25,178 nt of DNA from Spirogloea muscicola (lineage: Eukaryota; Streptophyta; Zygnematophyceae; Spirogloeales; Spirogloeaceae), in contig WELB01000014.1 in assembly GCA_009602725.1 (NCBI GenBank), forward strand, positions 164,990 through 190,167. Reading direction: 5' to 3'. How positions within the stretch are numbered: position 1 is the stretch's first letter; every line of letters starts with the position of its first letter. Positions 9,421-25,178 of this stretch are shown here, in pieces. Position numbers and translations under genes: made by a program. Under the pieces are notes generated by a model. The model had not been told where the DNA came from. It did no database searches and worked only from the letters and a program-made list of their open reading frames with translations.

Positions 9421-10239
9421 TCAGAGTATGTGGCTAAACACTAGGCAGATGGAAATGACGCCAGTATTGGTGCAGAAGCTGGCTTTCAGAATCGACCAGC
9501 CTTGATGTAGGTTGAAGCAGTGCGGATGTTGCCAGTAATGAAGGTGACGGTCATAGGACTCCCAGGATACAGAAGGCCACAGCCGGCAACGCCGAAGGGG
9601 CCAGAGGCCGGCACCATGTTGCGTGAGCGCCAGGCCACTACCCCGCCAATCTTGCCGTAAGGCCAAGGGCGGACTCCACCTCCATTCCTTATGGGCTGGA
9701 CTCTCACAGCCTCGCCTTACTTTGAAAAGGCTGTTACCTGCAGTGCACTGGTTGAGGTAGGACGAGAAGACGACGGAAGTGCTAGAAGTGGGAGTGACCG
9801 ACCGGGTTGGTAATTGCACCTCCTTAGATGGCTGTGCAGAAGCTGTTGAGAATACAATACTGCCAAGCTCTGGCGAGACACTATCTGCAAGGTACCCTTG
9901 TAGAGCACTCAGCGTGTCTGCGGCCCTCGATATGGTGTATTTGCCGAGGCCACTCTCCCGGTGTGTTGTCATAGCAGCATCAGAGGTAGCAAGCCAGTAC
10001 TGCCTTGCCTAAAGGTATGCAGGCAGCAACAGAGCTGCCAGATCAAATTTCTGGTGGGAGGCCACACACACTTGTCGTGTGCCAGACACTTCCTTGGCCA
10101 AAGGAGTCAAGTAGCACTAAAATGACTGTCCAGCTTCGCACAAGTGTGGCGTCTCCAATAATGGTGGTGGGGACGGGCAAACGGGCACGAGCGCAGAGGC
10201 AGCGAGCGCCAGCAATGCCACGGCAATAAGGAAGGCCAT
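9421..10239 (-). CDS. Fragmentary candidate secreted protein, unknown
   Basis: A minus-strand ATG at 10239 opens a convincing signal-peptide-like start (MAFLIAVALLALAASALVPV), then a Pro/Cys stretch, but meets a stop at 10119-10117. Further along the same strand (about 10010-9740) is a Ser/Thr-rich open stretch (QLPTRSVTPTSSTSVVF). In another frame (about 9707-9486) there is a Gly-rich segment with IRNGGGVRPWPYGKIGG, FGVAGCGLLYPGSP and MTVTFITGNIRTASTYIKAG plus stop, which looks like real protein. I found no phase-consistent splice plan joining the three, so it may be a broken gene or one whose introns I misjudge. Function not recognised. Confidence 0.3.
9677..9713 (+). repeat. Tail-motif variant inside the 9.4-10.2 kb candidate gene
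   Basis: CCATTCCTTATGGGCTGGAC followed by TCTCACAGCC matches the right half of the dispersed tail motif. The GGACCTTGTCC half is not recognisable, so this could be chance or a decayed insertion at the frame break of the candidate gene there. Confidence 0.3.
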
Positions 10240-10479
10240 GGCGTAACAGAGGTAGGTTTGCGAGTGTTAGCAAGCATTTGGTGAGAAGTTGGACTAAATG
10301 AAGGAACATTTAGTGTACAAGTCGAATCGAACGGTGTACAATTTTTTAATATGCTCTGACAGAGCGTATGCTTGTCCTCTTCCTGGGTAAGCTAAAAATG
10401 GCGTCTGAAGTAAGTCTTCTGTCTAACGAAGACAAAGAAAATACAGCGGCATTGAATTTACGACTTATTCTGATATGTA

Positions 10480-10497
10480 AGTCTACGTACGTAGACT
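10480..10497. repeat. Perfect 18-bp palindrome
   Basis: AGTCTACGTACGTAGACT is its own reverse complement. It has an ACGT core, as bound by plant bZIP-type factors, but no gene lies close enough to assign a role. Confidence 0.85.
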
Positions 10498-11509
10498 CAC
10501 ATGACCCAGGATTTGGGAGCATCTAGAGGGCTGACTCTGCCCAGCCAGCAATGTCACCGCCCTCTGCTTGAGCTGGTACTCTCGTCTTCCATCCATCACC
10601 AATGGCGCGCAAATTCGCTCTCTCTTTGTACACTCCACCAACCTACTTACCATCTTGCACAATAACTTACGAATGAGTTTGTCTGTCATCAGTTCAATAG
10701 TCTGTCAGTCGCCACACATGTACACAGCGTTCTTAAGTGACTCTACTCTGGAAGTGTATTATTGCCCTGTTGCTTGCAGCGTTATGATTTATCCAATTCG
10801 TCTAGCAATCTCAGTGAGTATTGCTCATTGTTGCTTGCAGCGTTGCAAAATGAGAGATTGTCGTGCTGCCTGCGCCTTTTGAACAATTGCAGCGAATCGT
10901 TGACAATGTCTTCTTGACGTCGAGGTTACTTAGCCACATTGCATTTTGTCAATGTTGTGGGGCTGATCTTCTGTACTTATGACCTGCTTCATGTGACAAC
11001 TTTCTTTGCTTTCTTTGGTACTTCACCCCTATTACTGTTAAATTATGATTGCTGTCAATGTCATCATGCATTGCATTTTCCAATAAGCGAATACAGGACA
11101 AGGTCCTCCCTTTTTGGGTTTTGCAACATGAGAGTGTACAACCTGGACCATAAGGGTGCTGTGTAGGGCGAAGGCGTACTTGATCACAAACAACAGGCGG
11201 TAACGCGTTCTGTGGGTGAGTGCTTCTTTCTATTTCTGTCTTGCAGCTCGTTGTCATGATGAAGGGCCATGTCTATTGCACCTAAGCATCCCTGTTCCAG
11301 ACACAGATGTTGTTTGAGTTGGCCTTGAGAGGCCCTACATTGTGTGAATCCACCTCAATGATCTGATTGTTGGAGCTTCACAAACAAGGACATAAGACAT
11401 GCTAACAGTGTAACCAGCAGCTGTCTAAGGAAGTCGCTGACAGCTGTTGCGAGCCATGTATGGGCATAGACGGGCGCAAACAAGGCACTATGACAACATG
11501 TGGAGCAGT

Positions 11510-11530
11510 TGCGATGCATTATGCATCGCA
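11510..11530. repeat. Near-perfect 21-bp palindrome
   Basis: TGCGATGCAT-T-ATGCATCGCA: 10-bp perfect arms around one base. No adjacent coding sequence is recognised. Confidence 0.85.
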
Positions 11531-11689
11531 CTTAACATTATTAGTTATAATGACTTGCAGCTACTGATGAGGGGCTACGAGCTCCCATTGTAGTAGCCAC
11601 TTGCCTAGCTGTGCAGGTAGCGCTTTCAGAGCCCTCGCTGCTGCCTCTAGCTCTGGCCAGGGGACCCACTTCCAGGAGCCTAGCTTCTC

Positions 11690-11900
11690 TGACCTGAGGC
11701 TGCTTAGCAGGGGTTACTGAGTCATACGTAGCTGCTTTGTCACTTGTTGTGCTTGTTTCTTAGCGCTTCCCCTGGCCCCCTTCTCGTACTATGTTCCTTT
11801 TTTGGGCTGGCTTTTCCAGCCCCTATCCTCAATGGACGAGCCCTTTCTTTCCAGCCCCTTCGGACCTTGTCCATTTGGGCTTGATCCTTACAGCCATCGC
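11690..11900 (+). mobile_element. Retrotransposon 3'-end fragment with tail
   Basis: SDLRLLSRGY plus stop is encoded at 11692-11724. Then come the GGGCTGG-CTTTT-CCAGCCC hairpin (11804-11822) and a CGGACCTTGTCC...TTACAGCC tail (11857-11897). It is a direct repeat of 1318-1497. It points at the oppositely oriented copy to its right. Confidence 0.6.
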
Positions 11901-12180
11901 TAGGTGGGCGGGTGGACAAGCTTTCTATGTGGTCGAGCTGCCGCTGGCCCTACTGGTTGTTGTGTGGAGGAACGGTGCCTGCCGTGTGAATTGGTCGGGC
12001 AACAGCCAGCCTTATCGCACCTCGAGACTGCCGTGCACTGCCGGACCGCCTTCCTTGGCACTCCTGGACTTGCATGGCCACTGTGCATTGGTAGACACGG
12101 CATTGGCCAGAAGGAGGTGGTCCACCGGCAGTAGGGCCGGCCGCGATGGCCCTAGCAAGGAAGTGGCTCTCCCAATGTGG

Positions 12181-12842
12181 CAAGGGCTGTGAGAAGCCAG
12201 CCCGAAAAGAATTGACAAGGTTCGAAGGGGCCATACTACGAGCTAAGCACCGACTTCGGGGCCTGAAGTGGCTATGGCAGAACGGGGGAGGATGGACCAC
12301 TCAGTAGTTGCGAGTGAGGAGCCTCAAATCCGACAGACTAGCTGCCGGAAAAGTATCTCCCTGACGAAAGCCGGAGGCCGCAGCGAGAGCACGGCCAGCA
12401 CGCAGATGCAAGGCGTGGGCCATGGACCGCTGAAGGGAACGGACAATCGCATACGATGTACCGGAGCCCACGAGCCAGCGGCGTTGAAGTCAGCCGGCTC
12501 ACCGCGCCTGCGGCACACAGCGCGCCGTGCAAGCCTGGCCAGCAGGTCGAGCCAGTGGGACCCGAGAGCCCCGTGCACGTCCACAGCCAGGGGAACGAAC
12601 TCATCGGCAGCCGGGTGGTCGGCGTGTTTGGCCGCCTTGCTGCGAGCAGCCTTCGCCACAGCGTGGCCAGCCCGCGAGGCAGAAAGCCCCGGGTTGGAGC
12701 GGTCGACCACATCAGTGGTGACCACATCAGCAATGATGCGCCCGCCGCCGCCCGGCGTGGACGCCACCAGGTCGACGCGGCGCCTGTGAAGTCCGTCGGC
12801 CCTCTGGAGAATTGGCATGACAGACGGCCCCCAGACTAGCAA
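12181..12842 (-). mobile_element. Retrotransposon C-terminal fragment, best-preserved copy
   Basis: The minus frame reads LHRRRVDLVASTPGGGG, RIIADVVTTDVVDRS, AGHAVAKAARSKAAKHADHP, DEFVPLAVDVHGALGSHWLD and LLARLARRAV. One frameshift near 12450 then leads to SYAIVRSLQRSMAHALHLRA, GRALAAASGFRQGDTFPAAS and SDLRLLTRNY plus stop (TGA ending about 12300). The VDL...DVV...K..KH spacing is compatible with a PD-(D/E)xK nuclease core. The tail motif (12228-12181) lies about 70 bp past the stop. It faces the copy at 11690-11900 tail to tail. Confidence 0.63.
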
Positions 12843-13487
12843 GGTCTAGGAAAACAGAGTGTGTATGGAGTGATGGAGGCCCTGAATGGTCCAAGTACAA
12901 AGGCAAGTACAAAGGCAAGGAGGCCTGCTCAGCGAAGCGAGCAACTCCGCCGTCGAGACGCGGCTCTTTGTGAGGTTGTGCGAGTCGTCTCCGATGACCT
13001 GGCTATTCCAGGTCAACGTGCCACATCTGCGATCGAGAAGCGGGCTCGACCGCTGGCTTTTTTGACAGAAATGTCAAAGAAGTCATACGTTTGTCGTCTA
13101 CGTGTAGGGTTCTTGTGCAAATTATGGAGACTGCTCATTGAAGCAGCTAAGAAACAATGACTTTCTATCACTTCTCTTGCCTCAAGTTTGTCCACAAACA
13201 GATACCAGAGCAACTGGCACTGTATCATACTGTTGAGCATCTGTTGGGTAAACAATAATAAATGTTGATGGCCTAGTATATGCACAACAATTTCATAGAT
13301 GTACTTGAGCACAAAACGATCACGTAAGCGGTGCCCGAAGGCGGCAAGGGCAAGGGCCGGCGCCGCTGGAGTAGCCGCTAAAGGGAGGAGCGAGCGAGGA
13401 GGGGCGGCGAAAGGGCTTCCGGCTGCGCTCGAGCGGCTGCGACGAAGCGGCGACGGCGTCGCTCAGGAAACTGCTCCAGTAATGCAA
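12843..13487. other. Unassigned stretch between transposon fragments
   Basis: It has a 99-codon plus frame (12861-13160) and an overlapping 99-codon minus frame (13312-13013). Neither has a motif I know. A GC-rich plus frame from 13299 ends in the tail motifs. Confidence 0.35.
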
Positions 13488-13611
13488 GGCAACGGCTGTG
13501 AGAGGCCAGCCCAAGGGAATATACAAGGTCTCAAGGAGTAAAATTCTTCCAATTTGACAGCAATGGCTGTAAGAGGCCAGCCCAAAGGAATGTACAAGGT
13601 CTGAAAGGGCC
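13488..13611 (-). repeat. Two tandem copies of the dispersed tail motif
   Basis: AACGGCTGTGAGAGGCCAGC (13491 on) followed by ATATACAAGGTC, and again AATGGCTGTAAGAGGCCAGC (13562 on) followed by ATGTACAAGGTC. The direct repeats are about 70 bp apart. In reverse they read GACCTTGTA...TGGGCTGGCCTCTCACAGCC, the same tail that follows retrotransposon ends elsewhere in the window, so this is probably tail debris without its coding part. Confidence 0.6.
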
Positions 13612-14018
13612 AGAAGGCACAAGAAGCACGGGGTTTTGAGATGTACTGTATGGGCTCACCAGATGTCAACAGTGGGATTAGATGTAGTTATGCGAGTGGG
13701 CGCTAAATAACGTCTGGTCAGCAAATCCAGCAATCAATGCTCAGGCACTCCAGCACCGCCGTAGTGGGCGGGAGGTTCCTGCAGGCGGCGGTCGGCCTCC
13801 CAACTCGGCGGGCCGCCGGGCGGGGGGAAAGGCCCGTGGGGGCCTCGGCCAGCAGCCGGCCCGTGTCTGGGGGCACCGGCCGACGTGTGACGTGCCCCGT
13901 ATACGACGGTGGAAAAGCCGGGGCGCCGTTGTCGAGAGGGCGGGGACATAGCCCGGGCGCGGTGCTCCGGCGGTGCTTCCCCTCGCGCCCATCGCCGGGA
14001 GCCCAAGCGGCGCGGGCC

Positions 14019-14070
14019 CCCCTCCCTCCCTCCCGGCGCGGGCGAGAGGAGGGAGGGCGGGCCCCCCGCC
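14019..14070. repeat. Short GC inverted repeat
   Basis: GCGGGCCCCCCTCCCTCC and, about 15 nt on, GGAGGGAGGGCGGGCCCCC form an imperfect stem. It lies in a GC-rich stretch (13740-14110) that is open in several frames on both strands, which is typical of GC bias and not of a gene. Confidence 0.5.
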
Positions 14071-14225
14071 TGCAGCCCGCCCTTCTGGCGCTCGGCCATG
14101 GCCGCCTCAATGTTCTGCCTGACCTGTGGCTCCGCTAGTCAGGAAGGAAGACTCTTCCAGTAGAGGAGGATAGCTTCGATTGGCGAGCCCAGAAAAGAGA
14201 ACGAACACCCGCTAAAATTAGTCAT

Positions 14226-14456
14226 GAACACCGTCTGTATGCACCTGGCTGGCTATCACAAGCGCTCTTCCAATATCAGCAGCCGCCATTTCCCGCCTTC
14301 TTTAGCCTCGGCCGCGAGGGAGGGCTATGCGGGTTGGCGGAAGCGGGGCCTGGCGTCGCGGAGGAAGTAGGGAGGGACGGGGAGAGGGCGAAGGCTGCTG
14401 ATATCAGAAGAGCGGCTGTAAAAGCCGCTCCAACCAGGTGCATACTGATGGTATTC
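14226..14456. mobile_element. Small foldback element (MITE-like), ~60-bp arms
   Basis: The left arm 14226-14284 (GAACACCGTCTGTATGCACC, then GCGCTCTTCCAATATCAGCA) is inverted at 14456-14393 (GAATACCATCAGTATGCACC, then CGCTCTTCTGATATCAGCAG). The loop is about 108 bp and GC-rich. A related single copy lies at 24806-24868 inside the PDAP1-like gene. Confidence 0.72.
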
Positions 14457-14469
14457 CTGACTATACTTA

Positions 14470-15327
14470 GCGGAGCCACAGGGTAGGCAGACGGGGCGCA
14501 CATGGTGCCCCCATGTCAGCAATAGTCAGTCAGATGAGCTGAGGGGAGGAAGAGCAACGCCGCTGCGCAAGCCAGATTGTACTGTGTGTTGAGTGAGTGG
14601 TCAAGTACAGTTGCAAGCACATTGACAGGTGTACATCACCTTCTGCGAAGCTGACCCGCTCAGCAACCACGAGTCAGCACGTAGAGGTCGCTAACTGGTG
14701 CCCGAATAGCGGACGGAAATCGACAAGCCCTTGTGCCACCGGCTGAAGCCGGACCAGCTTTCTAATGCAACGTATGAAGCCAGAGGTTGCTGCCAGCGGG
14801 AGGACGGCGGGGGGGGAGGGAGGTTGGGGCGCCCACCACCCAGGCGCCGCCCGGGAGGCCAAGCGGTGGCCCCCACCCACCACCTTCCACTGCCAGTGCT
14901 GGCTAGCCAGCCGCTGCAGCAGCAGCTCCCGCAGCTTCAGCAAGACGCGGGCGCCGTCTCGTCGTCCTCGGATACTAAAGGGACCGCCACTTGGGAGACC
15001 CACTTTCTCAGTGCGATCGCCGCCTGCAAGCACCACAGTGCCGTGCACAGCTCCCTCTGCCAGGCCCCCAGCCTCAGCCGCCTGCATTCTCCGCCTCCTC
15101 GTCAGTCGCAGCCTCTGCAGCTCGCGGCGGCTCGCAGCCTTAGCAGGAGAAGGGCAGCCAGGTCGCAGGCAGTCGCCGGCCTCCGGGGCATGCTGGAGCC
15201 GCAGCGCATAGCGTGGGAGGTTGCGGCTTGGGCCATTTGATCCAGTTGGGGAGCTTGGAGCACTCGCTTGGGTTGCCGGCAGTAGGCAGGAGCAGCAGGA
15301 GGCAGCTGCCACAGGAGACAGGACGCC
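14470..15327. promoter_or_regulatory. Upstream region of the RLK
   Basis: No TATA box or other element could be fixed. The stretch is GC-rich from 14800 and CAG-rich near the start codon. Long frames exist on both strands (plus 14731-15240; minus 15453-14674, which overlaps exon 1 antisense), but none has recognisable protein features. Confidence 0.3.
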
Positions 15328-22719
<7,392 letters not shown>

Positions 22720-23528
22720 TCGTCGGATGCGCCTGACTGTCACTCGCACCCCGCCATCATCCCTATGGAGTATGGGCTGCAACTGTGCTAGACTGATTGC
22801 TAGGTCCCTTGCCTGCGGCGAGCTCTGCAGGGTTGTCAACTCTCGCGGCTGCATCAGCATCACCCCTCCGTTTGTCATTCCCTGAACACGCCATCACAAT
22901 GGAGGGGGCCCGCTCATTGCCACCACCCGAGAGCTGTCCTCCATGTGCATGCCTCCACGACCAGTAGAGTGCTGAAGCGCACATTCTCAGCAGCCGTGAG
23001 TAGAGACAGGCCAGAACTGTGCGGCATGTGCCAGCAGCGCCTGAAGCCGGGGCATCTTGCTCCATCACCGCCGGGCCTCCACCTTCTTGGCATCCTTTGC
23101 TGCAGCATTCGGCAAGGGAAGCGGTCATATCAAGTCATGGCTCAGTGGCATGACCAAGCACTGGAAGCTGACCTTCACCTCAAGCAAGAATTAGTCCCTC
23201 GAAGCTATTCATTCTCATTCATACTCTTCCTTCAATTCAAGCATTCTTTTACTAACTAGAAGCTTCCTCTGTCAGCCTTGGACCTGCACCTTGGCTTTGC
23301 TTGATGCTGCGCTACATCATCTGATGGCTAACTTTGCCAGGACGGAGGAGAGTGGGCAAGGAGAAGTGAACATAAGAGAGGCAGGGCGTTGAGAGAGAAA
23401 GGAGGAGCGGAGAGATAGAGTTGCAGTTCAAGAAGAGAGAAGTGAGAGGGAAACCATGAGAAAGGGGTAAAGAAGGGCGGGAGAGAGTGCGGAGAGACGA
23501 GGAAGGGTCATAGGGTGTGCACGTGCGA
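22720..23528. other. Tail-to-tail gap between RLK and PDAP1-like gene
   Basis: It holds the 3' ends of both convergent transcripts. Positions 23340-23510 are nearly all purine on the plus strand, so the PDAP1-like transcript would carry a long pyrimidine tract just after its stop. Confidence 0.6.
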
Positions 23529-25139
23529 TTAATTTTTGGGTGTCAGATTTTGAGTGCGTTCCTGACCTGCCTTCTCCTCCTCGCGTTTCTGCGCCGCTTC
23601 CAGCCGCTGCTGCCGGATGAGTGCCAGCCGGTCTGCGAAGCCACAATTCCAGAGGCTGTGCATGAGAAGGCTGCAGTCAGAAGCATCAGCACCGAGAGCA
23701 GCGGCTGGCAGCCAAATGCCACGAGGAAGGAGGAGGGGGCACCGAGGTCCTTGCGAGCCTGCTCCGTCTTCCCCTGCTCCTGCAGCTTCAGGTATCGCTC
23801 ATGCGCTGCCTGCTTCTGCAGCTCCTCCCTGGTGCAGAGGAGACAGGCCGTGCCCACCACTACGAGTCAGCAGAGGCGGACAGCTGTGCGTGTGCATCTC
23901 AAGCGTGGCAGCAGCTTGCAAACAAGCGGCAACCGAGTCAGGGCCACAAGCAAGTCCAGGGCAAGAGCCGCCTTACCGCTCACGACGTGAAAGTTCGGTC
24001 GGCCTGTCCGCCTACAGAGCCAAGAGGAGTCGCAGACGAGCAGGTCAGCGGGTGACAACGAGGAGGGGAGAGTGTGACCTGTAGGATAGGAGAGGGGGGT
24101 GAGGTCGGCTTACGTCTGCCGAGCTGGCCTTGACGGTGCGCGGCCGGGCAACGTTCGGGTTCTCGATCTCGATGAGGCTCGCCACGCCCTTCTTCTTGGC
24201 ATCCTGCCGCCCCGGCCGCCAGCAGAACCAGGTCCACATGAACAAGACACACAGCTAAATCGTTCACTAATTTCACTACAGTTGTGTCTAAGTGGCTTGT
24301 TGGCCCTGATTCGATCAGCAGCCCATGAACGACTGAAAGAGCTAATCACTATTATTCTGCGTACTGCTCAAACTGACTAAGCAGCGGTTGTCTGGAAGAG
24401 CGTGTACCTCGGCGGCGTCGTCCCCCTCCTCCTCCTCGGAGTCCTCCTCCTCCGACCCGTCCTCCGCCTCGTTCTGAGGGTCCTGCCGCCCGCAGCGCCA
24501 GGCAGTGGAGCACAGGCCTGGCGCCTCAGCTTGCCGGCCCCAGTGGAATCAGCTTTGCATAATAGTCACAGCAATTTGTGGGCAGAATTTCATAGCCACA
24601 AGAGGCGCGCCCGGCCAGCGCCCATTGGCAGAGGCGGCAAGCTGGGCGAGCTTGCACTGCGCACCTCCTTGTTCTTCTTGAAGCCGGGCCGCTTGGTGGA
24701 CGTCCCCGCGACTGCCGCAAGCAACAGCCGGACCCATCAAGCTTGGGCCGTCAAGCTCGACGGCAACGACTGAGGCGGCCAGGGCACGAGAAGTTGGGGA
24801 AGAATGCAGCTGCTGATATTGTATCAGCGGCTGTAAACGCCAGCCAGGTGCATACAGAGGGTGTTCAAATACATAAGTGGATATATCATGACTTACCATC
24901 GATACAGGGTGACTTAGAATATGATCATGACAGTGACATGTTAAGTCAGCGAAGCCACAGGCTAAGAGGCAGGGGGCTCTTAGTACCCCGGGAAGGAGGG
25001 AGGACAGGGAGGAGGAGGGGAGGCAGGGTTTGAGGTTTCGGCTGTGTCGGCGGGGCGCACCCATGTCCTCGGGCTGCGAGAAGTTGCGGCGCCCCGTGGG
25101 CTTGCCCTTGAACTTCCCGCGCCCCGCGCCGCCCCCCAT
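23529..25139 (-). CDS. PDAP1-like 28 kDa heat- and acid-stable phosphoprotein, 7 exons, 171 aa
   Basis: This is a small, highly charged protein of the PDAP1 family (PDGFA-associated protein 1; casein kinase substrate PP28). Exons on the minus strand: 25139-25061, 24711-24665, 24482-24408, 24203-24114, 24011-23977, 23828-23743, 23632-23529. They sum to 516 nt in consistent phase. The joined protein has the plant-type start GRGKFKGKPTGRRNFSQPED followed by MVAGTS, an acidic stretch (SEEEDSEEEEGDD), the family block GVASLIEIENPN, then TELSRRE running into EELQKQ, AHERYLKLQEQGKTEQARKD and RLALIRQQR. Length fits the family (about 180 aa). The last exon is read straight to a TAA, giving a short unconserved end (KAGQERTQNLTPKN); a GT at 23565-23564 could instead splice to a further exon. 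An in-frame poly-Ala run precedes the ATG up to the window edge and is probably leader sequence. Confidence 0.93.
24800..24990. repeat. Relative of the 14.2-14.5 kb foldback in PDAP1-like intron 1
   Basis: GCTGCTGATATTGTATCAGC, then GCCAGGTGCATACAGAGGGT, and further on GCGAAGCCACAGGCTAAGAG match 14395-14490 in order, with extra sequence between. It lies within intron 1 (25060-24712), so it is removed by splicing. Confidence 0.62.
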
Positions 25140-25178
25140 CGCCGCCGCCGCCGCCTCCGCGGCCGCCGCCGCCGCTCC

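Larger units (their letters stand above)
10310..11684. other. AT-richer stretch with no recognised gene
   Basis: Only short frames. It contains the two palindromes, a direct pair of TGTTGCTTGCAGCGTT words about 60 bp apart (near 10769 and 10830), and a GGACAAGGTCC word near 11096 that resembles the tail motif. Confidence 0.5.

Noticed and set aside
11791-12192. 133-codon plus-strand frame.
   Set aside because: It runs through a transposon tail, unrelated sequence and the opposing tail; composition is not protein-like.
13718-14138. Overlapping 120-133 codon frames on both strands.
   Set aside because: GC-rich DNA lacks stop codons by chance; Arg/Pro/Gly-rich composition and no motif.
14695-14714. 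TGGTGCCCGAATAGCGGAC, which resembles a tRNA primer-binding site of LTR retrotransposons.
   Set aside because: No flanking long terminal repeats, no polypurine tract and no gag-pol coding nearby; probably chance.

Overview
This is nuclear eukaryotic DNA, most likely from a streptophyte (charophyte-grade) green alga. Two genes can be followed exon by exon. One is a 24-exon receptor-like kinase with malectin-type ectodomains and a plant RLK/Pelle-style kinase (+ strand, 15328-22719). The other is a 7-exon homologue of the plant/animal 28 kDa heat- and acid-stable phosphoprotein (PDAP1 family; - strand, 25139-23529). Short introns, GT-AG borders with TGCAG common at acceptors, malectin RLK content and heavy transposon debris fit a zygnematophyte-like genome. 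The species cannot be named from sequence alone, and no database search was possible.

Layout. The first ~14.5 kb is repeat-dominated. At 200-1119 lies a decayed C-terminal piece of a retrotransposon protein: a CCHC-like finger, a PD-(D/E)xK-like block and a conserved end of the type SDLxLLTRGY. The same end recurs about eight times, on both strands, up to 12.8 kb. A GGACCTTGTCC...GGGCTGGC...ACAGCC tail motif often follows it. Between ~1.49 and ~8.54 kb is a large diverged inverted duplication with arms of ~2.6-3.0 kb around a ~1.5 kb spacer. Each arm carries an F-box/LRR-like leucine-rich-repeat gene fragment, transposon ends and 28-bp GCATGC-rich tandem repeats. Both LRR copies are broken, and the left copy also lacks about 0.6 kb. 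Two foldback elements (8726-9174 and 14226-14456) follow; a relative of the second sits in intron 1 of the PDAP1-like gene. From 9.4 to 11.7 kb there is a weak, fragmentary secreted-protein candidate and AT-richer DNA with two perfect palindromes.

The last 10 kb is genic. The RLK model keeps reading phase across all 24 exons and gives 989 aa: signal peptide, Ala/Pro linker, a canonical malectin domain, a second malectin-like domain, one membrane span, a Gly/Ser juxtamembrane segment, an RD-type Ser/Thr kinase with all key residues, and a Pro/Ala-rich tail. It faces the PDAP1-like gene tail to tail across ~0.8 kb. The two genes have no evident functional link. The RLK would sense cell-wall or carbohydrate ligands at the surface; the PDAP1-like protein is a conserved cytosolic/nuclear phosphoprotein.
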